From Lunularia cruciata (Eukaryota; Streptophyta; Marchantiopsida; Lunulariales; Lunulariaceae), in contig OX419758.1 in the NCBI GenBank assembly GCA_948567375.1, positions 48,179,001-48,243,000 of the forward strand: a stretch of 64,000 bases of DNA, in the 5' to 3' direction. The notes under the pieces were generated by a model. The model was not told the origin of the DNA. It did not search any database and worked only from the letters and a program-made list of their open reading frames with translations. Within the stretch, counting starts at the first letter, position 1. Every line of letters begins with the position of its first letter. Shown here one piece after another: positions 43,787-54,219 of the stretch. The translations under genes were made by a program, and so were the position numbers.

Positions 43787-45196
43787 GTAGATCACAAAAT
43801 AGAGACACTCCCGGGGAAGATACCTCCTTGTAAGGCCCCATATCGCCTATCACCTCATGAGTTGGAGGAGTGTAAGACTCAAATTGAGGAGATGTTACAG
43901 AAAGGGTTCATCCAACCTAGTGTATCACCATATGGGGCCCCTGTCTTGTTTGTGAAGAAGAAGGATGGTACAATGCACATGTGCATTGACTATCGGGGTC
44001 TCAATCAGCAAAAAGTGAAGAACAAATACCCCTTACCTTGCATGGATGACTTGTTTGATCAACTCCATGGAGCGAGATACTTCACCAAACTAGACTTGCG
44101 GAGCGGTTACAATCAAATCCAAATTGCAGAGGAGGATGTGTACAAAACTGCCTTTCAAACCAGGTATGGCCACTTTGAGTATCTTGTGATGCCTTTTGGC
44201 CTCACCAATGCGCCTGCCACTTTCATGAGTCTAATGAATGACATATTTCGTCCATACTTGGATAAGTCTGTTATCATCTTCTTGGATGATATCTTAGTAT
44301 ATAGTAGCATGATGATAGAACACAAACAACATCTACGAGAGGTCCTCCAGATTCTAAGATAGAATCAATTGTACGCCAAAATCTCAAAGTGTGAGTTTGG
44401 CAAGTCTGAAGTAGACTACTTAGGGCATAGAGTAAGTGCAGAGGGCATTCAAGTATTGACAGATAAAATAGAGGTCATTCAAAAATGGAGTGCCCCAGAA
44501 GATCAGACTCAACTTAAGAGCTTCTTGGGGTTGATGGGATTCTATCATAGATTTGTCAAGGACTTCTCCAAGGTTGCACAACCTTTAATGGCACTACTTG
44601 GCAAGGGGAAGAAGTGGACATGGAGAACTGCACAAGAGTTGGCCTTTCAAGAATTGAAGGCCGCCTTGCCACATGCACCAATCTTGAAGTGGTATGACCC
44701 AAAATGTCTAATCAAGTTGGCTAAAGATGCATCAAGCGTAGCCATAGGAGCAGTCCTACAACAAGAGTGGCATGACGGATGGCATCCAGTTGCATATTTC
44801 TCTCAAAAGTTGTTATCGGCAGAGCGCAACTACCACACCACAGAACGAGAAGAGCTGGCCATCGTTCTAGCAACCAAGCATTGGAAGCACTACCTGGGCG
44901 AGAAGGCATTTGTAGTAGAGACAGACCACAAACCTCTAGTCTACCTCGAGACGCAAAAGGATCTATCTCGTCGCCAAATTTGGTAGGCAGAGTGCCGACA
45001 ACGCTTCAACATGACAATCACCTACGTGGAAGGTAAGAAGCAACTTGCAGATGCATTCACCCGCATGCCAATGGCCAACAACTTGGTGGCAGAGGTTAAG
45101 ATTAACCCTGAATTCTGGCAAGAGATTCTAACTGCTACAAAAACTGATCCACAGATTGTCAAAGCACAATTGTCCAAAGGCGTCACTAGCACCTAA
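43787..45196 (+). pseudogene. A1 reverse transcriptase and RNase H
   Basis: RT frame 43862-44362 carries [71 protein letters not shown] and the FLDDILVYS catalytic box. A TAG at 44360 breaks it; frame 44369-44986 resumes with the thumb (YAKISKCEFGKSEVDYLGH) and RNase H (LAKDASSVAIGAVLQQE, TEREELAIVLATKHWKHYL, VETDHKPLVYL). Further stops at 44986 and 45196 interrupt the connection to integrase. All catalytic carboxylates of RT are present. Confidence 0.92.
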
Positions 45197-46546
45197 GGAC
45201 TCACCTTTCGGGATGGCAGATTATGGATCCCAAATGTCCCAGAATTACACACCACCATTCTAGCGGAATGTCATGATTTGGCCATTGCAGCTCATGCCGG
45301 AGTGGACAAGACCTTGGATGCAGTCAAGTGCCATTACTATTGGCCCAAGATGAGCAATGACGTGATGGACTATGTGCATAGCTGCCTACTTTGTCAACAG
45401 AACAAAGCTTCTAATCAAGCTCCTGTAGGGCTCCTTCAACCTCTCCCCACTCCTACCCAACGTTGGGAACAAGTGAGTATGGATCTCGTCTATGAATTAC
45501 CCAAGACCACCTCAGGGTTTGACTCCATTGTGGTCTTTGTGGACCGGCTCAACAAAATGATTCATGTACGCCCTACCACCAAGGAGGTGACCGCTCCACA
45601 ACTAGCTCAACTATACTTAGATGCAGTCTTTGGCTTGTCTAGAGTACTCATCACCGATAGAGGTACCCAATTCACCAATTTGTTTTGGCAAACATTCTTT
45701 GGTTTCTTCAAAACCAAGTTGGCCATGTCCACAGCTTACCACCCACAAACAGATGGCCAAACAGAGCGGGCAAATCGCACGATTGAAGACATGTTACGCG
45801 ACTTCACCTTAAAAGAGCAAGAGAGGTGGGACACCCTATTACCGTTGGTGGAATTTGCTTACAACAATTTAGTGAATGCGTCCACTCAGGTCACTCCATT
45901 CTTCCTCATGTATGGTGAGCATCCCTTCACACCTTCTAGCTTGATGAAGATCCGTCCAGTGACTACCAAGGTTGATGCAGTCAACACATTTGTTTCTAGA
46001 ATCCAACAAGGTGTGGAGAGCGCTAAGCACATGTTACAGATTGCACAAAATCGACAAAAGCAGTATGCTGATGCACACCGGAGGCACATGGAGTTCAATG
46101 TTGGGGATCAAGTGTGGCTATCGACAACCAACCTCACATTAGTTGGATCTTGTAAGCTCAGACCTCGTTTTATTGGGCCTTTCTTGATTCTTTGTCGCAT
46201 CGGCACTGTGGCCTATCACCTTGAGCTACCACCACACATGAAGATCCATCCAATGTTCCATGTCTCCCTACTATGCAGATATGCTCCCCGATCAGGCCAA
46301 GGTCCTTCCACATAGGACATTCGACCTTGTCCGACACTCATTGATGGCACAGAGGAATATGAAGTAGAGCGGATTCTCCAAAAGCGCATGCGTGGTACTC
46401 GCCATCCGCGGGTGGAATATCTAGTACAATGGAAAGGTTACCCCCTCTATGAAGCAACCTGGGAACCCGCTGCCAATTTGGCACATGCACCGGTGTTGGT
46501 GCAAGCATTTGAGCAACAATTGCACAACGAGGACGTTGGGTCTTAA
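45197..46546 (+). pseudogene. A1 integrase with C-terminal chromodomain
   Basis: Frame 45278-46315 (345 codons) is open. It holds the zinc block (AAHAGVDKTLDAVKCHYYW ... CLLCQQNK), the first Asp in VSMDLVYELP, the second in LITDRGTQF and the Glu in HPQTDGQTERANRTIED. It continues with the PFFLMYGEHPF block and the C-terminal RPRFIGPFLILCRIG (GPF) module. A single in-frame TAG (46313-46315) separates it from a chromodomain in the same frame (46352-46468): EEYEVERILQKRMRG ... VEYLVQWKGYPLYEATWEP. The frame ends at TAA 46544-46546. The aromatic residues Y, W, Y and W of the chromodomain are present. Integrase-chromodomain proteins direct insertion into methylated-histone chromatin. Confidence 0.93.
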
Positions 46547-46557
46547 AAGGAGGGAGG
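46545..46557 (+). other. Polypurine tract of A1
   Basis: AAAAGGAGGGAGG overlaps the pol stop and ends two bases before the 3' LTR. Confidence 0.9.
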
Positions 46558-46559
46558 TC

Positions 46560-47291
46560 TGTAATACCAAGGGTTAGCCATATGATCTAGATGTGAAATT
46601 TGGTTTGGTAACATCTAGAATGATGTTATACATGATGGTCAAAATAGATCAGATAGAAGTATCACCAAAAGAGTACTTCTACTAATAGGGTAGAAACCGA
46701 AATAGACTTGAGAACCTTAGAACCAATAGCTAGACATATGATTTAAAGGTGAGAATTGGTTTGGTAACATCTGGAAGGATGTTACACATGATGGACTAAA
46801 CAGATCAGAAAGAGGTATCACCAAAAGGGGACTTCTACTAATAGAGTAGGAATCAAAATATGCCTGAAATCTTTGAAAGCAATTTTGGAGGCCTAAACGG
46901 ATGAATTAGGCCTCGAAAATGTGTAGATTCCTTCCCCAATGGAGGAAAGGCTGGCCTTTCCCCCCTGCTTTGTCTCGTCGAGAGCTTTCCAATGGTACCT
47001 TACGTGATTCTGAGATTCCTACAGGAAGATTCCCTAAAAGATTCCCTCTGGTCAAAGCTTGTTTGACCAACCAGATAGGACCTAGACCAGACAGGTCACC
47101 CATCCAAGTAAGTAATCCAAGGGTGGAGCTTGCTGACATGTCACCTATCTGTGTCCCTAATCCTATGGTGGAGCTTCCTTGGAGGAGATCCTCTTTGTCT
47201 ATATAATAAAGAGAAGGTGCTCCCTTGGGGCATCAAATGTTTGAGTGTGCAATTTGTGCTTTCTCTCTTCTCTTGTCCTCAGAGTATTACA
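46560..47291 (+). mobile_element. Element A1 3' LTR (732 bp)
   Basis: TGTAATACC... to ...TATTACA, the partner of 40698-41433. It is followed by AACTA (target duplication with one mismatch) and then MULE sequence. Confidence 0.95.
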
Positions 47292-48112
47292 AACTATCTA
47301 TTACTTAGACAGCCTTGTACCATTCTCATAAACAAAGAAAGAACATTATTAATGCAATCCATATCATCTTTCCACTTGCAGATACAATGATATGCCTATG
47401 GCATATTAATCATAACATTATGGTAAAGGCCATGCCTTGTTTATCACAAGAGATCCTATGTACAATTGACCCTTCTAAGGTTTTGTAGCAAAATGTCAAG
47501 GCATGTTGGAAGTAGATGTTGAGCCATTGGAACAAGTTTGTTATAACACCAACAATACATAAGATATGGCAAGCCTGGCAAGATTTCCAAGATGAGTATG
47601 ATGACAAAGCCTTTGCGTCTATTATTAAGTACAAAAAAAGAATGGCTTGATGACTATGGTATAAACTTCCTTCAATGCTATATTTATTGATATCTCCATC
47701 TTGGAGAGACCTTGACATTATGGATTGAAAATGCTCATTTATTACTAAAGAAGGACCTTCAAATCTCTACAAATGATCTCCTATGTGCTTAAAAATCATT
47801 TCAATGTATGGTGGAATGGCAATGTAAGAAGGTCAAGCATTGGGTTGCAAATGAGAAAGTGAAACAACCTACAAATACATCACTTCTCTATTGCAACATG
47901 GTGACTCAAGTCTCAATTAAAGTAATCCAATATGTGCAGACTCTCTTTGAAAAATACCTCAATCTAGGACCAACAAAGGCATTGATTCCTCTAAATTTTT
48001 GATGCAATTTACTTAATACAGCAAGGTGCCCATGCGTTCATATCTTGAAAGGCAAGGAAACAAGGCAAAAAGGCATTGAGATCACCCAATTCCACAAGCA
48101 CTTGCACTTATG
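47292..48112 (+). pseudogene. FAR1-type MULE transposase relic, part 3
   Basis: Continues the transposase core after element A1. It reads INAIHIIFPLADTMICLWHINHNIMVKAMPCLS, the block with the conserved LC.WHI that closes the MULE catalytic region, then HWNKFVITPTIHKIWQAWQDFQDEYDDKAF. The end reads a CPCVHILKGKET-like stretch, which recalls the C.CRH.L (SWIM-like) zinc motif at the end of MULE proteins. Many stops are present. Copy A3 of family A follows directly. Confidence 0.62.
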
Positions 48113-49288
48113 TGTAATACCATTAACTAGAAAAATTATCTAAAAGCACTTCCACTAATAGGGTAGAGGAGCTAAAAACACCCTAGAACCTTCAAAGCCA
48201 ATTTTACAAGCCTAAACAAATGAATTAGGCCTTAAAAAATAGAATCTTCTTCTCTTTAGGGAAAAAGCTATTGCCTTCTCTCCCTATTGTTTGTCTTGCC
48301 AAGATTTTTCCAACAATACCTAATCCATGCTATTATGAGCTACTTATAAGAATATTCTCCAAATATTCTCTTTTGGTTAAACTTATTTGACCTATGAATT
48401 GGTCTATCTCTCACTCAAGGTGAACCTTTGATGGTTATTAAGGTAGCACACCATAGACTAAGAAGGCAAGGAACCCCAACTCTATGACACTCCTACAAGC
48501 CTAGAATTCCAAGGTACCTCAAAGACTCAATACATTGCTTACTAGAGAACTCAATGAGAGAGAAGTAGTTGCAATGAAAGGATGATTAGTACCTCCTCAC
48601 CTCTAGCTTAGATATTTGTGAGAATGATACACACCAAAGTTACTAATTATCAGAGTAACTCAAGTTACTAGGCTAAAAGTAAAATTAATTCAAAAAGTCT
48701 AAAGGAATATCAAAGCACATGGGAACAATCTCATGGGTATGTGTTCTTATCCTCATTTACCAACTAAGTCAAGGATTCATTCACATGGGCTATCCTTGGA
48801 CTATAGAAAAATCCATGCAAACAAGGCTTGTGAGCCCAAGAGTTCTCAACTCTTTCCTCAAAGTCAAATAACTAGGAATAACACAAAGTCAATATACTAG
48901 AAGATAAAAAAGTGATGCTCACTCTTTTTCCTTTCTCTAGAATATGGTCACCTTTATCTTATCTAGGACTAACTCTAACTAATCATGACAAATGTAAAAC
49001 TCTATATAGATAATATTTCTCCACTTCTTGCAATACCAAACTTAATATCCCTACATAATATACATGCATCAACAGGTGTTATAGACCAACCAAATAGAAC
49101 AAGGATCAACATGTCATAAATCTATTTAGCTAATCTGAGAGAGAATCTCATTGACATATCACCAATCCATGTACTTGATCCAAGGATGTAGCTCCTTTTG
49201 AGTGGATCTTCTTGCTCGGGGCATCAAAGTATCAAAAAATAAAAACCTTATGGTTCTCTTGGGGTTCTCCTATCGTTGGAATATTACA
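48113..49288 (+). mobile_element. Element A3 5' LTR with a 691-bp insertion
   Basis: It starts TGTAATACCA and ends ATATTACA, with family A blocks on both sides ('cttccactaatagggtaga', 'tgaattaggcctt', 'gaccaacc.aatag', 'ctccttttgagtgga'). Part of U3 is deleted near 48126. Between 48393 and 49083 an unrelated 691-bp segment is inserted, flanked by GACC on both sides. Confidence 0.8.
48393..49083. mobile_element. 691-bp insertion in the A3 LTR
   Basis: The A1 LTR has an uninterrupted 'gtttgaccaacca' here. In A3 the same motif is split, with GACC repeated at both edges (48389-48392 and 49084-49087), as left by a mobile element with a short target duplication. The ends (TATGAATTGG... and ...GGTGTTATA) show only a weak inverted match, and no protein or LTR was recognised. 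It could be a small non-autonomous element of unknown type. Confidence 0.5.
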
Positions 49289-50178
49289 ATGGTATTAGAG
49301 CATGTGTTTTCATCCAAGTGAATGGATCACCCCTCTTGGAGGAACACGGGCTATTGAGACTAAGTACTTTTGAGGAGAAAAAAAGTAGTATAATTGATAG
49401 ATTAGAGTGTTTGGGAGAGAGGATGGGATGGATGCTCATGGAGGGAAATTTCCTACACCTCAGTTTTCTTTCTTGCATCCATTTCATATCAAGATTATGT
49501 ACATCCAAGGTTAGCAAGTAAAGAGTATATTTTGTTTATCATTTGGAGCGGAATTCATGGATGTAATAATGAATTTACCAAACCCAATGATTTTACTTGT
49601 GATGATATGTGATAGAGAGTGGGATTTGACAATATAAATTTTTTATGATGCAATGGATCTGAATGTATTGAATCCTTTCCTATTCAACATCAAGTTAAAA
49701 ATCCATTATATAATTAGACCAAAAGTAATGTTTAAGGATTTTGTAATCCAAAATTTTGGGAGGGATATTATCAACAAGTGATAGCCTCTGAGGTCCTAAT
49801 GGTAACTCTCATCATCCATGCTCTCTCTCAAGTGATCATATTAACCCTTTATTGAAGTAGGAAATATTGATTGAGTGTTTTCCATGTGTACAACAAATCA
49901 TAGAACCATAGTTGTAGTATTTGATGCAAAGAATGCAAGGGATATTGAATATGTTTTGGGTGATCAAGATAAAAATGGAGGAATTACAAATTCAAGTACA
50001 TATCTTTAGGAATGATCATATAATACAAGAAGTGAAATCATCCCAAAACCCAATAACAATGGCCAAAGTACCTTTAGAGTCACTCATGCCAATGACACCG
50101 ACCCTAATCAATAATGAAACTATATTTTTACTATGGATAAAAAATATATGCAACATCAAGCCTTACAAGGGATATTCA
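49059..50178 (+). repeat. Left arm of a ~1.1-kb inverted duplication (A3 5' end)
   Basis: It contains the end of the LTR insertion, LTR end, primer site TGGTATTAGAGC (49290-49301), leader ORF relics (ATG at 49428 and 49653) and gag N-terminus (frame 49921-50190). The same sequence occurs in reverse at 50673-51793. The leader ORF 1 relic reads MDAHGGKFPTPQF, with a stop after PFHIKIMYIQG. Confidence 0.85.
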
Positions 50179-50672
50179 TTTCCAAAATGAAAAATAAAAA
50201 ATGAAAAATGCATATCACTTGCCACTGAATTTCTTCTTCTTCTTCTTCTTCTTCTTGATACTCTCCTACAAACAGTGATAATTTTCTAGGTAACAACTCA
50301 ATTCTCTCTATTTGACTATTAGGTAACTCACATTATGCTCACATTGGTTATCACAACCTATAGATCAAGAAATGATTCCATGTATTCTTGTATGTTGTTC
50401 TTTTACTTCAACCTCCATAGTCCGGTTTGAGCCATCTATATAGAATCCATAGATTATAAATTCTTTTATAGTACTTCTTGCATTTCCATCCAAGTGATCT
50501 CTCCTCCTTCCATCACCACTAATAGTTCTCAAGCATCATACCATGTGAAGGCTTTATTGGTCAATAATCACATGCAAATATGCTTATAGAATGATCATTG
50601 ATGTTGATTCTGAATAATTAACAGTATAGATTTATACTTGAGATCCAACTTTCCACTACTCCCATGGAAACA
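50179..50672 (-). pseudogene. Spacer of the inverted duplication: gag and protease pieces
   Basis: About 30 bp of AT-rich filler (50179-50208) is followed by minus-strand family A sequence. From 50672 downwards it gives gag capsid (matching the A1 region 42320-42650) and then, after a deletion, the start of protease (matching about 43380-43470). A (TTC)n tract at 50231-50256, which is (GAA)n in the protease reading direction, expands the E-rich stretch. Confidence 0.75.
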
Positions 50673-51793
50673 TTATCCCTTGTAAGGCTTTCTGTTGCAT
50701 ATATTTTTCATTTGCGGCAATAAAATAGTTTCATTGTTGATTAGGGTTAGTGTCATTGGCATGAGTGACTCTAAAGGTACTTTGGCCATTGTTATTGTTT
50801 GGCAATTTGGATGATTTCACTTCTCGTATTACATGATCATTCCTAAAGATATGTACTTGAATTTTTAATGCCTCCATTTTCATCTTGATCTCCCAGAACT
50901 TGTTCAATATCCCTTGCATTTTTTCTATCAAATACTACAACTATGATACTCCATGATTTGTACACATGGCAAACACTCAATCAATACTTCCTAATTCAAT
51001 AAATGGTTAATATGATCACTTGAGAGGGAGCATAGATGATGAGGATTACCATTTGGACCTTAGATGCTATCACTTGTTGATTATATTCCTCACCAACATT
51101 TTGGATTAAAAATTCCTTAAACATTACTTTTGGTCTAATTATATAATGGATTTTTACTTGAGTGTTGAAAAGGAGAGGATTCAATACATTCAGATCCATT
51201 GCATCATAAAAAAATGTAAATTGTCAAATCCCACTCTCTATCATATGTCATCACAAGTAAAATCATAAGGTTTGGTAAATTTATTATTACATCCATGAAT
51301 TCTACTCCAAAATGATAAAAAAAATATACTATTACTTGCTAACCTTGGATGTACATAATCTTGATATGAAATAGATTCAAGAAAGAAAATTGAGGTGTAA
51401 GAAATTTCACTCTATGAGCATCCATCATGTCCTCTCTCCCAAACACTCCAATCTATCAATTATACTACTTTTCTCTCCTTAAAAGTACTTCTCAAAAGTA
51501 CTTAGTCTCAATAGCTCGTGTTCCTCCAAGAAGGATGATCCACTCACTTGGATTAAAACGCATGCTCCAATACTATTGTAATATTCCAAGGATAAGAGAA
51601 CCCCAAGAGAACCCTAAGGTTTCATTTCTCAATACTTAGCAAGAAGATCCACTCAAAGTGAGCTACATCCTTGGATACATGGATTGGTTATATGTCAACA
51701 AACTCCACTCTTAGATTAGCTACATGGATTTGTGACATGTTGATCCTTGTCCTATTTGGTTGGTCTATAATACCCGTTGATGCATGTATAATC
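50673..51793 (-). repeat. Right arm of the inverted duplication (A3 5' end)
   Basis: Reverse-complement copy of 49059-50178. The frame 51199-50996 keeps leader ORF 2 open for 67 codons (MDLNVLNPLLFNTQVKIHYI...), and frame 50931-50731 matches gag (KMQGILNKFWEIKMKME). The arm ends at 51793 inside the terminal 25 bp of the LTR insertion, exactly where direct-orientation protease sequence begins. Confidence 0.85.
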
Positions 51794-52401
51794 TATCAAT
51801 ATGAAGAAGAAATTGAATGACAAGTGATATGGTTAGCTTGCAAGGATGTGATATTAAGAATATTGTGGATGGAGCACTACAATCCCATGATAGATTTGAG
51901 AAAGAAAATAGTGAGAACTAGCTAATGGAAGATAATTGGAGATAGAGAAAGATCTCAAAGGTATGAATTGTCTCTCTTTGTCATAGGGATAACAAGTATA
52001 GGTAAGATAAATAAAAAAGAGAAGTCTAAAGTGTACAATTTGATGGACAAATTCTTGAGAATTTAAAAGATGTATTCAATGAGTTTTAAGATCTCTTTCT
52101 TGATAATTTACCCTCAAGATTACCGCCAAAAAGGAGAATAGATCATAAAATTGAGATACTTCCTATAAAGACATCTCTTTGTAAGGCACCAAATTAACTA
52201 TCACCTCATGAGTTGGAAGAGTGTAAGGCTCAAATTGAAGATATTCTATAGAAAGGGTTTACCCAACCCAATATATAACCATATGGGGCTCTTATCTTGT
52301 TTATGAAGAAGAAAGATGGTATGATACAAATGTGCATTGACTATCAAGGCCTAAATCAACAAATGGTGAAGAAAAAAATACCCATTATGTTGTATGGATG
52401 A
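51794..52401 (+). pseudogene. A3 protease and RT, first part
   Basis: Direct-orientation family A sequence matching A1 from about 43430 to 44048: protease C-terminus (LRILWMEHYNPM), linker, then RT entry (CIDYQGLNQQMVKKK) up to the IDDL/MDD block, where element B2 is inserted. Many stops. Confidence 0.8.
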
Positions 52402-52764
52402 TGTTAAAGACCGAGACCAAGGAGAGAAATAGGAGAATAGAAGATCACATTGGGACACTTGAGTGTGAGAAACTCCAAATGCCTAGCATGAGCTTTGGAT
52501 TTGGTATTTATAGAGAGCATACAAGGCTCTTGAGAAACTTCTCAAGAAGCTTCCTTGAATTGCTTTCTTGGAGTGCAATCCAAGTAAACCAAGAAGCTTC
52601 TCAACAAGCTTCCTTCTAGAAGTTATCTACTTGGCATGCAAGCTAAGCTAGTTGGAAGCTTTTAGAAGCTTCCTAGATGCTTCTAGAATATTTTAGGCTT
52701 CTTTGACCTATTTGCTACTTTGTTAGCCTTGACTAACTTCATCACTAAACTCCATATTGTTACA
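52402..52764 (-). mobile_element. Element B2 3' LTR (363 bp)
   Basis: Matches the B1 LTRs but with an internal deletion of about 60 bp in the AAGCTTC-rich part. The heat-shock element corresponding to 34813-34825 reads TTCTAGAATATTT, so its last unit is lost. Confidence 0.9.
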
Positions 52765-52849
52765 TATTCCCCACTGCTAGTTGGTGACGTCCTTGTCGCC
52801 ATTGAAGCTTCAAACTCTTGCATGGCTATTTCTGCATTTTGCAAATAAG

Positions 52850-54200
52850 AAAGAGGCTCCCAAGTGGCATCATGTAAGGGATACTCTTTCTAGACGACAT
52901 TTTACTCTGTATGTTATCAACGGCCCCATTGAATATGGCAATGTGCAAGGATCAAATCAACTTCATACTCTTCATGATCATCGATAGGGATGGGAGGAGG
53001 AGTATGTTAGACAAGAGAGGAAAAAGAAGATGGGTTAGGAACAAAGGGTTTCAACTTGGAAATATGAAAGACAAGGTGGATGCACATATGACAAGGCAAG
53101 GCGAGGCAAGTTGACAAGCAATAAGAGAAATGATTTGGTTGATATCAAAATGTCCTATCCAATAAGGAGAAAATTAACGGACTTAGGTATCAATTGGGAA
53201 GGGTAGGTTACTAGATAAGAGCATGACCTTATCATCAACTTGAAAGGTGAGATCATGATGATGGTGGTTTGCATATTGTTTTTGACAAATTTGAGCAACA
53301 AGGAGGCTTGTTGGCAAGATTGGGATATGGTGGTCAAGAAGGTGGAAGTATGAGTGACATGAGATGGAGGAGGAGCAAGAAGAGATTCTGGAACAAGTGG
53401 ATCTTGGCCATAATTGAGGAAGAAAGGAGAGAATCCAAAGGTACAAAGTACATCCTCTGAGGTGCAATTTGCACGTTTAGTTTGTCCATCAGTTTGTGGA
53501 TGATAACCCATGGATAAAGTAAGCTTGGTGCCGAGTATTTGGAAGAGTGCTTGCTAAACTTTTCTAGTGAATCAAGGATCATGGTCAAAGATAAGTACAC
53601 AAGGCATCCAATGATGCTTGAAAATAATGTCAAAGTATATCTGCATCAATGTTGGCGCATCCATGGTATCAAAGGTTGGTGCCAAATAGATTTACTTACT
53701 AAGCTTATCCAAAAACACCACTATCATTGTGTGACCTTGCTTTGTCTTGAGCAAGGATGTAATGAGATCCAAGCTCACTTGTTCACATTGAGTAGATGGA
53801 ATAGGGAGTGGTTGAAGGAGTCCACTTGATTTTTGGTTGTTGGCCTTGTTATATTGGCAGCTCTCACATGATCAAACAAACTCTTGAACACCTTTTGCCA
53901 TGTTGGGCCACCACCATTGGCATTAGAGGGTACCCAAGGTCTTGTCCACACCCATGTGACCAACAATTGGTAAGTCATGGGCTTCTTGGAGGTGCACAAG
54001 TTGGAGATCACCCTTGGCTGGAACATATATCCCGTCCTCATGGAATAGAGGGCCTTCCTTGAAGGAGAAGATCTTGTACTCCTTGTCGCATGTTGCAAGA
54101 CAAACTTGTACCATTTGAAAGAAGGAATCTTGTTGTAGAGTGGTACCAAACTCAATTTGGACCTTGAAGTCTACTCACACCATTGTAATTGCCATTGTGA
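52850..54200 (-). pseudogene. B2 integrase and chromodomain relic
   Basis: From right to left: the linker and H2C2 block (HDLPIVGHMGVDKTLGT in frame 54114-53923), the core with VFKHH-type and LI-DRD-type blocks (frame 53633-53334), YHPQTDGQTKRAN (frame 53511-53155), and an LNYGQDPLVPESLL block absent from B1. Chromodomain remains lie near 52900-53010. The segment encoding the FAYNN-type block is deleted. Stops throughout. Confidence 0.75.
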
Positions 54201-54219
54201 TGAGAGGAAGAGACTTCAA

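Larger units (their letters stand above)
40698..47291 (+). mobile_element. Chromovirus (Ty3/gypsy), family A, copy A1
   Basis: A 6.6-kb plus-strand element with paired LTRs, initiator-Met primer site, two tandem small leader ORFs, gag with zinc knuckle, protease, RT, RNase H, integrase, chromodomain and polypurine tract. It is the best preserved element here, but gag and pol are broken by several stops, most of which look like single-base nonsense changes. It lies inside the catalytic core of the MULE relic. Its integrase and chromodomain place it among plant chromoviruses. Confidence 0.93.

Noticed and set aside
50231-50256. (TTC)n tract as a CRISPR-like or regulatory repeat
   Set aside because: It is a simple triplet expansion in Glu codons of the inverted protease piece; no spacer structure.
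52911-53460. Plus-strand open frames over B2 (for example 53269-53460)
   Set aside because: They run antisense to integrase and chromodomain relics that are clearly readable on the minus strand.
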